Below, in pieces: positions 49,201 through 57,372 of a stretch of 64,000 bases of DNA. The notes beneath the pieces were generated by a model. That model saw only the letters and a list, made by a program, of their open reading frames with translations. It searched no databases and was not told the origin of the DNA. Position 1 is the stretch's first letter; each line of letters begins with the position of its first letter. The DNA is from Anaerolineaceae bacterium (lineage in GTDB: Bacteria; Chloroflexota; Anaerolineae; Aggregatilineales; Phototrophicaceae): NCBI GenBank assembly GCA_020634165.1, contig JACKCF010000001.1, forward strand, positions 434,001-498,000. The letters run 5' to 3'. The position numbers and the translations under genes are program-made.

Positions 49201-50697
49201 TTATAGTGTCCCCCCATTGACCAAGGAGTTGAGTGTTTCAATATTCAGGTCAGCGCGCTTGTACTTCTGCGACGCCTTACCGTTATGCAAAAAGATGATC
49301 GAGTCGCAGCACCAGAGCAATTCTTCTAGCTCGCTTGTTACAACAATAATGCCGACGCCCCGCGCGGCAGTGCTGCGGATGATCTCGTAAATCTGGCTCT
49401 TGGCCTCGACATCGACGCCTCGTGTCGGCTCATCCATCAGCAAGACACGGTCAGCCACGCCCAACCAGCGCCCAATTACGACCTTCTGCTGGTTGCCACC
49501 TGATAAATTCATCACAGGTGTATCAACCTTGGGCGTCTTTATCGAAAGCTGCTCGATAAACTGCTCGGCAACATTCTTAATTCCTTGCCAGGAGATGATG
49601 CCATTTTTTGCGAGTTGCCCCCATCGGCCTGTGGCCAGGTTTTCATCGACGCCCAGGTAGGGGATGATGCCTTCTTCGCGGCGATTTTCTGGTGTCAGGG
49701 CGATACCATGCGCAATCATGTACTGAATATTGGATCGGTGGGCTTCACCAGACAGTAATTTAATCTCGCCATGTTCCGGTTTATCGAAGCCTGCAATCGT
49801 CCGCAGAATTTCGCTGCGGCCTGTGCCGAGCAATCCAGCCAATCCCAGGACTTCGCCTTCGTGCAATTCAAAGGAAACATTCTCCACGCGATCAGGAATC
49901 GTCAAATCATCAACATGCAGGACGACTGGCACACCAAAGAAATCAGGATGTTGCAGCTCAGGTAATTCCACCACACCGCCGACCATCTGATTGACGATGT
50001 CTTGTTCAGTCAGGTCTGCAAAAGACGCGGTTCCGACAAGATTGCCATTGCGTAAAACCGTCACGGAATCCGCGACTTGGGCAATTTCTGCGAGGCGATG
50101 AGACACATAAATAACGGCCACACCCTGGCTGGCAATCCGCTTGACCGTATTCAGCAGCGATTCAACTTCTGTGACGGGTAAGCTGGATGTGGGTTCATCT
50201 AGTAACAGAACAGAAGGCTGTTTGGCCAGTGCCTTGGCAATTTCTACTAATTGCTGCTGCGCTGGACTGAGCCTGGAAACAGGCAATGTCGGGTCAATCT
50301 GCACATCGAGCCGGGCCAATGCTTCTACAGCCAGTTGACGCATCGCCTTGTAATCGATGCCGCCGATACGTTTGGGCCAGCGACCGATGGATATATTCTC
50401 GGCCACGTCCATCCAGGGGACCAGATTAAGCTCCTGGCTGACGATTTCGATGCCGTAGTTACGGGCGTCGGCTGGGCCTCGGAACTCTACCCTTTCGCCA
50501 TTGATGTAGATGGTGCCCTTGTCGGGTTTTTCCAGGCCGCAGGCCATGCGGATGAGTGTCGATTTGCCTGCGCCGTTTTTGCCTAGCAGCGCTCGTACTT
50601 CACCCGCTTCAATTGAAAAATCAACTTCATTGAGGGCGATCACGCCCGGATAGAACTTGGAGATATTTTCTAGTCGTAACGGTACGGTATCAAACAT
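49201..50697 (-). CDS. Sugar ABC transporter ATPase, double domain (RbsA-like)
   Basis: 498 residues with two ABC halves. The first has Walker A GKNGAGKST, signature LSPAQQQ and Walker B LLLDEPTSSL. The second has the degenerate nucleotide site GLLGTGRSE, signature NLSGGNQQ and Walker B LLMDEPTRG. This is the usual RbsA/MglA architecture in which one half is degenerate. It powers uptake with the RbsC-like permease three bases downstream. AAGGAAA lies before the ATG. Confidence 0.93.
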   Translation of the reverse strand: MFDTVPLRLENISKFYPGVIALNEVDFSIEAGEVRALLGKNGAGKSTLIRMACGLEKPDKGTIYINGERVEFRGPADARNYGIEIVSQELNLVPWMDVAENISIGRWPKRIGGIDYKAMRQLAVEALARLDVQIDPTLPVSRLSPAQQQLVEIAKALAKQPSVLLLDEPTSSLPVTEVESLLNTVKRIASQGVAVIYVSHRLAEIAQVADSVTVLRNGNLVGTASFADLTEQDIVNQMVGGVVELPELQHPDFFGVPVVLHVDDLTIPDRVENVSFELHEGEVLGLAGLLGTGRSEILRTIAGFDKPEHGEIKLLSGEAHRSNIQYMIAHGIALTPENRREEGIIPYLGVDENLATGRWGQLAKNGIISWQGIKNVAEQFIEQLSIKTPKVDTPVMNLSGGNQQKVVIGRWLGVADRVLLMDEPTRGVDVEAKSQIYEIIRSTAARGVGIIVVTSELEELLWCCDSIIFLHNGKASQKYKRADLNIETLNSLVNGGTL

Positions 50698-50765
50698 AAA
50701 GAGGTTTCCTTATCCAGGTGTAACCTCACGCTGAGGCCTCCCGGACCAGTGCTAAGTATGATAAA

Positions 50766-50794
50766 GAGTTGGTCCCAAGCGATGGGACCAACTC
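50766..50794 (-). terminator. 12-bp hairpin between binding protein and ATPase genes
   Basis: GAGTTGGTCCCA pairs perfectly with TGGGACCAACTC across a five-base loop and is followed on the minus strand by TTTATC. It sits 26 bases after the binding-protein stop and probably keeps the binding-protein mRNA more abundant than the rest of the operon. Confidence 0.7.
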
Positions 50795-50819
50795 CCTCCA
50801 GACTAAGGAGCAATCAGTC

Positions 50820-52697
50820 TTATTGACCTTGACTGGCCAGCCAGTCTTCGACAGGGCCTGGATCAGAAGCGTAGAAGTTGGCAGGCGTCATATTGTAAAT
50901 CGTACCGGGGCTGGGTTCACCTTCAACAGCGGCAATCGCCAGGTCAAAGGCGGTCTGGCCAAAGGATTCAGCCAGCATGGCATTGATGTACTGAACAACC
51001 GAGCCATCCAGCAGCAGTTCGGCAGTGGTCGGTGAAATATCATGGCCGAAGACATAGACCTGTCCGGTCATGCCTGCCAGTTCAACAGCCGTAGCCGCGC
51101 CAGCGACCATGTTACCGGCTTCACCATAGAAGGCATTCAGGTCGGGATGAGCGGTCAGCATATTGGTCGCGACTTCGACGGCCTTGTCAACTTCGAGAGC
51201 TTCCTGATTGTCGACGATCTCGGCACCAGGGACCAGTTCGAGCAGGGCATCGGTAAAGCCAGCGATGCGTTCCTGGCAGGCACCGTAGCGTTCGCAGGAA
51301 ACGACGCCGATTTTCGGATTCTCGATACCCGCTTCGACGAAGAATTCGCCGGTTGCCTGGCCGACGCCAGCGCCTTGCTGATAGTGATCGCCAGTGACCC
51401 AGGCATAGACATACTGTTCAGCATCATCCAGGCCGATGCAGGTGTTGTAGCAAACCACTGGAATACCCTGATTGGCGGCTGTTTCGATCAGCGCGACCGA
51501 GGACGTTTCAGAAACGGCCGAAATGATGATGGCATCGACATCCGCACCGATGAGGGTCTGCATCTGTTCGGCTTCGATAGCGGCATCGCCCTGGCTGTTG
51601 TTACCCAGCAGGCTGACATTGTAAGACGAGTTAGCGGCGGCATCTTCGATCCCTGCGCGAACGCCCGTATAGAATTCGCTGGCATCCAGCCACAGCGCAC
51701 CAATGGTCAGGTCGCCACCTGCTTCTTCACCCATCTGACCTGCCAGCCAGTCTTCGACCGGGCCTGGATCAGAAGCGTAGAAGTTGGCAGGCGTCATATT
51801 GTAAATCGTACCGGGGCTGGGTTCACCCTCGACAGCGGCAATCGCCAGGTCAAAGGCGGTCTGGCCAAAGGATTCAGCCAGCATGGCATTGATGTACTGA
51901 ACAACCGAGCCATCCAGCAGCAGTTCGGCAGTGGTCGGCGAAATATCATGGCCGAAGACATAGACCTGTCCGGTCATGCCTGCCAGTTCAACAGCCGTAG
52001 CCGCGCCAGCGACCATGTTACCGGCTTCACCATAGAAGGCATTCAGGTCAGGATGAGCAGTCAGCATATTGGTCGCGACTTCGACGGCCTTATCAACTTC
52101 GAGTGCTTCCTGATTGTCGACGATCTCGGCACCAGGGACCAGTTCGAGCAGGGCATCGGTAAAGCCGGCAATGCGTTCCTGGCAGGCACCGTAGCGTTCG
52201 CAGGAAACGACGCCGATTTTCGGATTCTCGATACCCGCTTCGACGAAGAATTCACCGGTTGCCTGGCCAACGCCAGCGCCTTGCTGATAGTGATCGCCAG
52301 TGACCCAGGCATAGACATACTGTTCAGCATCATCCAGGCCGATGCAGGTGTTGTAGCAAACCACCGGAATACCCTGATTGGCGGCTGCTTCGATCAGCGC
52401 GACCGAAGAGGTTTCAGAAACGGCCGAGATGATGATGGCATCGACATCCGCACCGATGAGGGTCTGCATCTGTTCGGCTTCGATAGCGGCATCGCCCTGG
52501 CTGTTGTTACCCAGCAGGCTGACATTATAATCGGAATTAGCGGCGGCATCTTCGATACCTGCGCGCACGCCCGTATAGAATTCGCTGGCATCCAGCCATA
52601 GCGCACCAATAGTCAGGTCGCCGCTATCCTGGGCGCCGACGCTGCCCACAATCAGCATGAGAATCACAAATAAAGAAATCAGTCTTCGGTAATTCAT
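50820..52697 (-). CDS. Tandem-duplicated sugar-binding protein (two type-1 periplasmic domains)
   Basis: 625 residues: signal peptide (1-23, cleavage GAQ-D) followed by two almost identical ~300-residue periplasmic-binding-protein domains. Domain 1 starts at about residue 26 with GDLTIGALWLDASEFYTG and domain 2 at about 328 with the same words, so the period is 302 residues (906 bases). Each copy has the type-1 ribose/galactose-binding pattern (IPVVCYNTCIG, YQQGAGVGQATGEF, PKIGVVSCER). Only a handful of residues differ. A single family-1 binding protein normally has one domain of this length. AAGGAGAG-like GGAGAG lies before the ATG. It delivers substrate to the RbsA/RbsC-like transporter. 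Confidence 0.88.
   Translation of the reverse strand: MNYRRLISLFVILMLIVGSVGAQDSGDLTIGALWLDASEFYTGVRAGIEDAAANSDYNVSLLGNNSQGDAAIEAEQMQTLIGADVDAIIISAVSETSSVALIEAAANQGIPVVCYNTCIGLDDAEQYVYAWVTGDHYQQGAGVGQATGEFFVEAGIENPKIGVVSCERYGACQERIAGFTDALLELVPGAEIVDNQEALEVDKAVEVATNMLTAHPDLNAFYGEAGNMVAGAATAVELAGMTGQVYVFGHDISPTTAELLLDGSVVQYINAMLAESFGQTAFDLAIAAVEGEPSPGTIYNMTPANFYASDPGPVEDWLAGQMGEEAGGDLTIGALWLDASEFYTGVRAGIEDAAANSSYNVSLLGNNSQGDAAIEAEQMQTLIGADVDAIIISAVSETSSVALIETAANQGIPVVCYNTCIGLDDAEQYVYAWVTGDHYQQGAGVGQATGEFFVEAGIENPKIGVVSCERYGACQERIAGFTDALLELVPGAEIVDNQEALEVDKAVEVATNMLTAHPDLNAFYGEAGNMVAGAATAVELAGMTGQVYVFGHDISPTTAELLLDGSVVQYINAMLAESFGQTAFDLAIAAVEGEPSPGTIYNMTPANFYASDPGPVEDWLASQGQ
50823..51716. repeat. 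Unit 2 of the 906-bp coding tandem repeat
   Basis: Covers residues about 328-625 of the binding protein, missing only the final linker. The boundary is a short Glu/Gly linker, VEDWLAGQMGEEAGG. Confidence 0.85.
51717..52622. repeat. Unit 1 of the 906-bp coding tandem repeat
   Basis: Covers residues about 26-327 of the binding protein. Equivalent positions 906 bases apart match almost base for base, e.g. around 51711 and 52617, showing a recent in-frame duplication rather than ancient domain fusion. Confidence 0.85.
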
Positions 52698-52808
52698 GTC
52701 TACTCTCCAAAAAAGTTGAACTAGGTCGAAACTTGTTTGTTCACTCTGTTTGAAATCGGATCACGGGTATGGGGTCACCTCCTCTTTTAGGAAGGGTTGT
52801 GTGCTGAA

Positions 52809-54203
52809 CTAGGCATCAAGTCCAAGTTTGCCGGGGGACAATATATTTTCCGGGTCCATTGCCCCTTTGACGCGCTCCAGCACAGTCATGCCAGAAGCCA
52901 GTGCTCCGCGTACAAAGTCTTTGCGAGCCACACCCACGCCATGATGATGAGAAATCGCAGCACCTGTTTGCAGGCAGATCGTCATCGCTGTTTCCCAGAC
53001 CTTAAGCAGATTCGCTTCGGCTTCGGCATCATCGGCACATTGGCCCAGTAGAATGATGTAGAGAGATGTGCCCTGTGGATAAACATGAGAAAAATGGCCG
53101 AGCACTTCATCGGCATAGGGAGAGAGAGCCTCTTCCAGTCGATGATAGGTCTCTTCGATGCCATCCCAGTAATGGCCGACTTCGATCGTCTCGGCCAGAC
53201 CACCCGGATTGCGCAGGATATTTTCTACGGTGGAAAAATCAAAGCGGCGGTCCATCCAGGCTTCGACAGCAGCGGGGCCAAGAATGTCGGTGGGGTAGGC
53301 TTCCCAGATTGATTTTGCGACCTGATATTCCGCTTCTGCCAGCGATGGCATCCCTTCAAAGCCCAGGAACATCACGCACTTTTCAAAGTTCTTGTCCTGC
53401 ATTGCATGACGAGCTTCGGTCGGGTTATAAAAACGCACCAGGAACGGTCGCAATCCACGCTGCATAATTTCTTTCATGACGGCCAGACCATCTTCTAGCT
53501 TGTCGAAAGCGACTGCCTCGAAGATGCGATGTTCAGACATACGGAAGATTTGCAGCGTCACCTTGGTGATGACGCCCATCGTGCCTTCTGCACCGACGAA
53601 TACATGGCGCAGGTCCGGACCGACCGCCATACGTGGGCCTGTCTCATAGCAGACAACAGAACCATCTGCCAGCACCACTTCAAAGCCAACGAGCAGTTCT
53701 TCAATACCGCCCCATTTAGAGGAAAACTGGCCCGTTGCACGGGTACTCAGCCAGCCACCCACTGTTGAACGATCCAGCGACTGCGGCGAATGATTCAGCG
53801 TGTAGCCCAGTTCATTGAGTTCGGCTTCCAGGATATAACCCATTTTGCCCGTCTCAACCGTGACGGTCATGTTGGTCTCGTTAATGTTGAGCGTGTGATT
53901 CAGATCAGACAGGTCCAGCGTCAGTCCGCCATTCAGCGGCATGGGCGCACCCGTAACGGAAGAACCTGCGCCCCAGGGCGTAAGGGCCATATGATGCTCA
54001 TTTGCCAGCGTCACAATCCTGGCGACATCAGCCGTAGTTTGAGGACGAGCAACCATATCGGGTTTGAGCGGAGTTTTGCCCTGGTTGCGCCATTTGGCGG
54101 CGACAGGCCACCAGTCATAGGCATAATTTGTGAGCGCTGCGTCACCATCAATAACTTGTTCAGCGCCTAATAAATCAATCAGTGCATCTTTAAAGTCAAC
54201 CAT
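52809..54203 (-). CDS. FAD-binding oxidase, alkyl-DHAP-synthase-like
   Basis: 464 residues from the ATG at 54203, preceded by AAAGGTG. The N-terminal PCMH-type FAD domain has TPWGAGSSVTGAPMPLNGGL and SLDRSTVGGWLSTRATGQFS, and the C-terminal FAD-oxidase domain ends with the run SHHHGVG near residue 425. The triple histidine and overall blocks match alkylglycerone-phosphate synthase-like flavoproteins, which also include D-lactate/glycolate-type oxidases. In a sugar operon it more probably oxidises an aldonate, alcohol or 2-hydroxyacid than makes ether lipids. It is the first gene of the operon, 111 bases before the binding protein. Confidence 0.85.
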   Translation of the reverse strand: MVDFKDALIDLLGAEQVIDGDAALTNYAYDWWPVAAKWRNQGKTPLKPDMVARPQTTADVARIVTLANEHHMALTPWGAGSSVTGAPMPLNGGLTLDLSDLNHTLNINETNMTVTVETGKMGYILEAELNELGYTLNHSPQSLDRSTVGGWLSTRATGQFSSKWGGIEELLVGFEVVLADGSVVCYETGPRMAVGPDLRHVFVGAEGTMGVITKVTLQIFRMSEHRIFEAVAFDKLEDGLAVMKEIMQRGLRPFLVRFYNPTEARHAMQDKNFEKCVMFLGFEGMPSLAEAEYQVAKSIWEAYPTDILGPAAVEAWMDRRFDFSTVENILRNPGGLAETIEVGHYWDGIEETYHRLEEALSPYADEVLGHFSHVYPQGTSLYIILLGQCADDAEAEANLLKVWETAMTICLQTGAAISHHHGVGVARKDFVRGALASGMTVLERVKGAMDPENILSPGKLGLDA

Positions 54204-54263
54204 AACTGCTGCACCTTTCTTTGCGGGGCAATATAACACGCTCATTACGCCCGTGTCAACAAG

Positions 54264-54325
54264 TTTTGCTCATTTAAGCCAACTTTGAGCAAAATACAGG
54301 CTAATTTATTGTATAATGAGCGAAA
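54264..54325. promoter_or_regulatory. Divergent promoter with perfect 9-bp inverted repeat
   Basis: TTTTGCTCA (54264-54272) and TGAGCAAAA (54286-54294) form a perfect inverted repeat with a 13-base gap. A third, similar half-site TGAGCGAAA lies at 54317-54325, and GCTCAT cores occur at 54239 and 54340. TATAAT at 54312-54317 is the likely -10 box of the aldolase operon. The repeats are the best candidate operator for the DeoR protein encoded at 56324. Confidence 0.65.
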
Positions 54326-54374
54326 TTATGGTAGAAAATGCTCATAACGAGTATTAGGGGAGGCCGAAACGAAC

Positions 54375-55178
54375 ATGGATTCACGTACAGGGAAAAAAAT
54401 CCGCATGGGGCGGCTCTTTGATCCAGTCAGTAACAGAAGCTTAATTTTGGCCTACTCTCACGGTGTGTTGATGGGGGCGTCAAAAGGTATGCGCACACTG
54501 GCCGATATGCGTCAGGGCCTGGATGCCATGCGTCGAGCCAATGGGCTGATGATTGCCCCTGGCATGGTCAAATATCTGGAAGATCAGTTCGTTGGCAAAG
54601 ATCGTCCCAGCCTGGTGATCCACATGGACTGGCAGAGTTACAGTCGCGGCATCATTCCCTATGAAGAAGGTTCCGTCATTGAGCTGGCTACGGTTGAAGA
54701 TTTGCTGCATGCAGGTGCGGATGCCCTCATGACCTACCTCTATATTGGCCATCACGACCCTGAAAAAGAAAAGCTGGAAATCGAACGTAACGCGCGGTTA
54801 GCTCGCCATTGTGATCAACTCGGCCTGCCACTAATCATCGAACCCCGCAGTGCTCGTGAAAAATACGAACCCGATGATAAATCCGATGTGGCGGTCATGA
54901 GCCTCTATTGTCGTATGTCCGCAGAAATTGGCGCTGACTTGGTGAAATGCATTTATCCTGGTGATGCTAGCAAAATGCAGCAGATCATTGAAGAGTGTCC
55001 GGCACCAGTTATGGTCGCTGGTGGTGCAAAGAAAGATAATCTGGATGATGCACTCAAGATGGCTAAGGACTGTATCGACGCGGGTGCCGCGGGCTTGATG
55101 TTTGGCCGCAATATCTACCAGTCGGATGACCCTGAAACGACCCTGGATGCTTTCATAAATATTGTGCATCAGCAGTAA
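54375..55178 (+). CDS. LsrF/FbaB-type class I aldolase
   Basis: 267 residues. It is a TIM-barrel aldolase of the DeoC/LacD superfamily with the probable Schiff-base Lys191 in DLVKCIYPGD, the phosphate-binding strands PVMVAGGAKK and AGLMFGRNIYQ. The nearest pattern is LsrF and archaeal FbaB class I aldolases, which cleave a phospho-ketose or -sugar derivative. It opens the plus-strand operon, followed by the PfkB kinase 69 bases later. It could split the phosphorylated product made by the kinase(s) into C3 units. Confidence 0.85.
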   Translation: MDSRTGKKIRMGRLFDPVSNRSLILAYSHGVLMGASKGMRTLADMRQGLDAMRRANGLMIAPGMVKYLEDQFVGKDRPSLVIHMDWQSYSRGIIPYEEGSVIELATVEDLLHAGADALMTYLYIGHHDPEKEKLEIERNARLARHCDQLGLPLIIEPRSAREKYEPDDKSDVAVMSLYCRMSAEIGADLVKCIYPGDASKMQQIIEECPAPVMVAGGAKKDNLDDALKMAKDCIDAGAAGLMFGRNIYQSDDPETTLDAFINIVHQQ

Positions 55179-55247
55179 GTTGCCGATCATCTGACTGTTG
55201 TTCAATTTATGGAACAGTGCACTTACTAGAAGAAAGAACCTGAGCTG

Positions 55248-56219
55248 ATGAAGTCACTCGTGTTAAGTGTTTCTCCCAATACATCGACAGATCGCATCTC
55301 AGTGGTGGAGAATTTTGTCCCAGGCGAGCCTTCTCGTACCCTCTTTAGTTTTGATCAGGCTGGTGGGTCAGGTGCCCATGCAACCGATATTGCCCAGCAA
55401 TTGGGCAGTGATACACGTACCCTGGTTCTTCTTGGTAGTTATAATCGTGATCGCTGGAAGGTTATAGCTGAACAGCATCATATGCCCTATGATTTCGTCG
55501 ATATTGGCGTGCCTAATCGCTCGACATTCGTCCTGATTGATAAGCACAAAGGGAATATTGCGGAAGTCATCGACGCTGGCCCCCAGGTTCCGGCCGATAC
55601 AGGCCAGAAACTGTTCACCCTCATTGAGTCATATTTAGACCAAACAGGTCTTTTGATCTTATCGGGCAGTTTGCCCCCTGGGATGGCCCCTGATTTCTAC
55701 GTTCAGGCCATCGAACTCGCGAGAAGCTATCAGGTCAAATGTCTGGTTGATGCCAGTGCTGCCCCACTGCAACATGCCCTCAAAGCACGGCCTTGGGCCA
55801 TCAAGCCCAATCTCTATGAATTCCACCAGATTGTGGGTACGAAAACCACTACAATCCAGGAACACATTCAGCAATTGAGCCGTATCAGTGACACCATAGC
55901 GGATGTCATTTTGCTCTCACTTGGGCAGGATGGGTTACTGGTTGCAATCAAGGACAACATCTGGCATCTGACAGCACCAAATCACGGTGTTACCTTACCG
56001 GATACCTCGGCGATTAACACAATCGGCTGCGGTGATGCCCTCGTTGGTGGCTTCAGCTATGGCTATGTTCGCGGCCAGGATGTTGTGGAAAGTGCCTGTT
56101 GGGGTGTCGCATGTTCGACGGCGACACTGGGAACGTTTGGCGTGCCTGCCATTGACCCTGACCAGGTACGTGAATTGTTTAAGCGCATCCAGGTGGCTGC
56201 CGTCTTGGAGAAGTCGTGA
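55248..56219 (+). CDS. PfkB/1-phosphofructokinase-family sugar-phosphate kinase
   Basis: 323 residues. It has the LacC/FruK layout: LVLSVSPNTSTDRISVVENF, GGSGAHATDIAQQLG, LILSGSLPPGM, then the catalytic anion hole NTIGCGDALVGGF with the base Asp. These enzymes phosphorylate hydroxymethyl ends of sugar phosphates (fructose-1-P, tagatose-6-P). Following the aldolase, it suggests formation of a bisphosphate for cleavage. Specific substrate unknown. Confidence 0.88.
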   Translation: MKSLVLSVSPNTSTDRISVVENFVPGEPSRTLFSFDQAGGSGAHATDIAQQLGSDTRTLVLLGSYNRDRWKVIAEQHHMPYDFVDIGVPNRSTFVLIDKHKGNIAEVIDAGPQVPADTGQKLFTLIESYLDQTGLLILSGSLPPGMAPDFYVQAIELARSYQVKCLVDASAAPLQHALKARPWAIKPNLYEFHQIVGTKTTTIQEHIQQLSRISDTIADVILLSLGQDGLLVAIKDNIWHLTAPNHGVTLPDTSAINTIGCGDALVGGFSYGYVRGQDVVESACWGVACSTATLGTFGVPAIDPDQVRELFKRIQVAAVLEKS

Positions 56220-56323
56220 GTTGCCTATTGGATTTGTATACTTAACGACAGCATTTCCTCTTAGACAGCAACCATGATATAAATAGCGTCAGTGTCCTCC
56301 ATGTCGCGGCCTAAAGGAAGTCA

Positions 56324-57115
56324 ATGTCGAAGTCCGATCTATCTACCCAGGAACGCTTTAAGCAGATCATGATTCACTTGAATCAGCATGGACAGATTCT
56401 TGTTGACGACCTTGCGGAAAAGCTGGATGTTTCTCCTTCGACAGTTCGGCGTGACCTAACCCAGATGGAGCGCCAGGGCTTGCTACGCCGCTTTCACGGT
56501 GGGGCTGAACTGGTGCAGCCTCTTTTATATGAGCCTTTCCGTACGAGTATCACTTTCAGTAACCAGGAAGGTCTCAATAGCGAAGAAAAGCGTCGGATTG
56601 CCAAAGCCGCTGCGGACATGATTCAGTCTGGCAAAATTGTCGCATTTAGCTCTGGAACAACCACAACCCAAATCACCCGTTACCTGGGCCATGTCAGCGA
56701 TGTGACGATTGTAACCAATACAGTCAATGTGGCTATGGAACTCAGTCAGCGGCAGGACATAAACGTGTTTGTCACAGGTGGCTACCTGAGCGGCGGCTGG
56801 TTTTCGCTGGTGGGGGAAGCTGCTCTGCAGGCGATTAAATCGCTCTACTTCGATACCGTTTTTATCGGTCTCAATGGCATTGATCCGCAAAACGGCCTTA
56901 CATCACACTATGTTGATGAAGCCGCCATTGTGCGTGGCATGATTCATCAGGCCAATCAGAAAATCGTGGTTGCTGACCATAGCAAAATCGGTGTCACAGC
57001 TCGCGCCAGAATCTGCGAAATCGATAAGGTAGACATGCTCATTACTGACGATATGGTCAGTGTTGAGCATGTAACTGCATTTGAGAATGCAGGCCTCCAG
57101 GTATTGACGGTTTGA
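56324..57115 (+). CDS. DeoR/GlpR-family transcriptional regulator
   Basis: 263 residues. The N-terminal helix-turn-helix is QILVDDLAEKLDVSPSTVRR with DLTQMERQGLLRRFHGGA. The C-terminal DeoR sensor domain has GKIVAFSSGTTTTQIT, TNTVNVAMEL and the phosphosugar pocket GLNGIDPQNGLTSH. It is the third gene of the aldolase/kinase operon and probably represses it and the divergent transport operon until bound to a phosphorylated intermediate. The candidate operator is TGAGCAAAA. Confidence 0.9.
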   Translation: MSKSDLSTQERFKQIMIHLNQHGQILVDDLAEKLDVSPSTVRRDLTQMERQGLLRRFHGGAELVQPLLYEPFRTSITFSNQEGLNSEEKRRIAKAAADMIQSGKIVAFSSGTTTTQITRYLGHVSDVTIVTNTVNVAMELSQRQDINVFVTGGYLSGGWFSLVGEAALQAIKSLYFDTVFIGLNGIDPQNGLTSHYVDEAAIVRGMIHQANQKIVVADHSKIGVTARARICEIDKVDMLITDDMVSVEHVTAFENAGLQVLTV

Positions 57116-57372
57116 TGGTGTCCAAATAGCTTACTTCATATAGTTGGTATTTCCCCAATAAATCGGAGTGTGTTGATTTCGAAGCTGGAATAGGAAATCA
57201 GGCAGGAGAATCAATACATGAGCAAAAAACGACAGTTTTGCCTGGAGACAACATGATCGACGTGCTATTGACCGTAGTGGCTGTTCTTCTATCTCAGTCG
57301 ATTGATGATAACATCCTGTGAAGTAAGGTATAATGAATACTTACTGTTTTGAGCTGTCTTGAAATTTTGCAA
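57116..57372. other. Intergenic region with operator-like site and tiny frames
   Basis: 257 bases between the DeoR and LacI genes. TGAGCAAAA recurs at 57219-57227. An ATG at 57218 with AGGAG upstream gives a 12-codon frame whose end overlaps (ATGA) a 22-codon frame at 57253-57321 with GGAG ahead of it (MIDVLLTVVAVLLSQS). They could be leader peptides or relics; I do not call them as genes. Confidence 0.4.
57323..57344 (+). promoter_or_regulatory. Promoter/operator of the LacI gene
   Basis: TATAAT at 57329-57334 lies inside an imperfect inverted repeat GTAAGGTAT/AATACTTAC, 29 bases before the LacI start. A LacI-type repressor binding its own -10 region would explain this. Confidence 0.45.

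Noticed and set aside
51042..52601. 519-codon plus-strand frame antisense to the duplicated binding protein
   Set aside because: It is the antisense of a strongly biased, duplicated gene, has no ribosome site or family likeness, and repeats along with the sense gene.
54311..54360. Riboswitch upstream of the aldolase operon
   Set aside because: The region shows operator-like repeats and a TATAAT box but no conserved riboswitch core.
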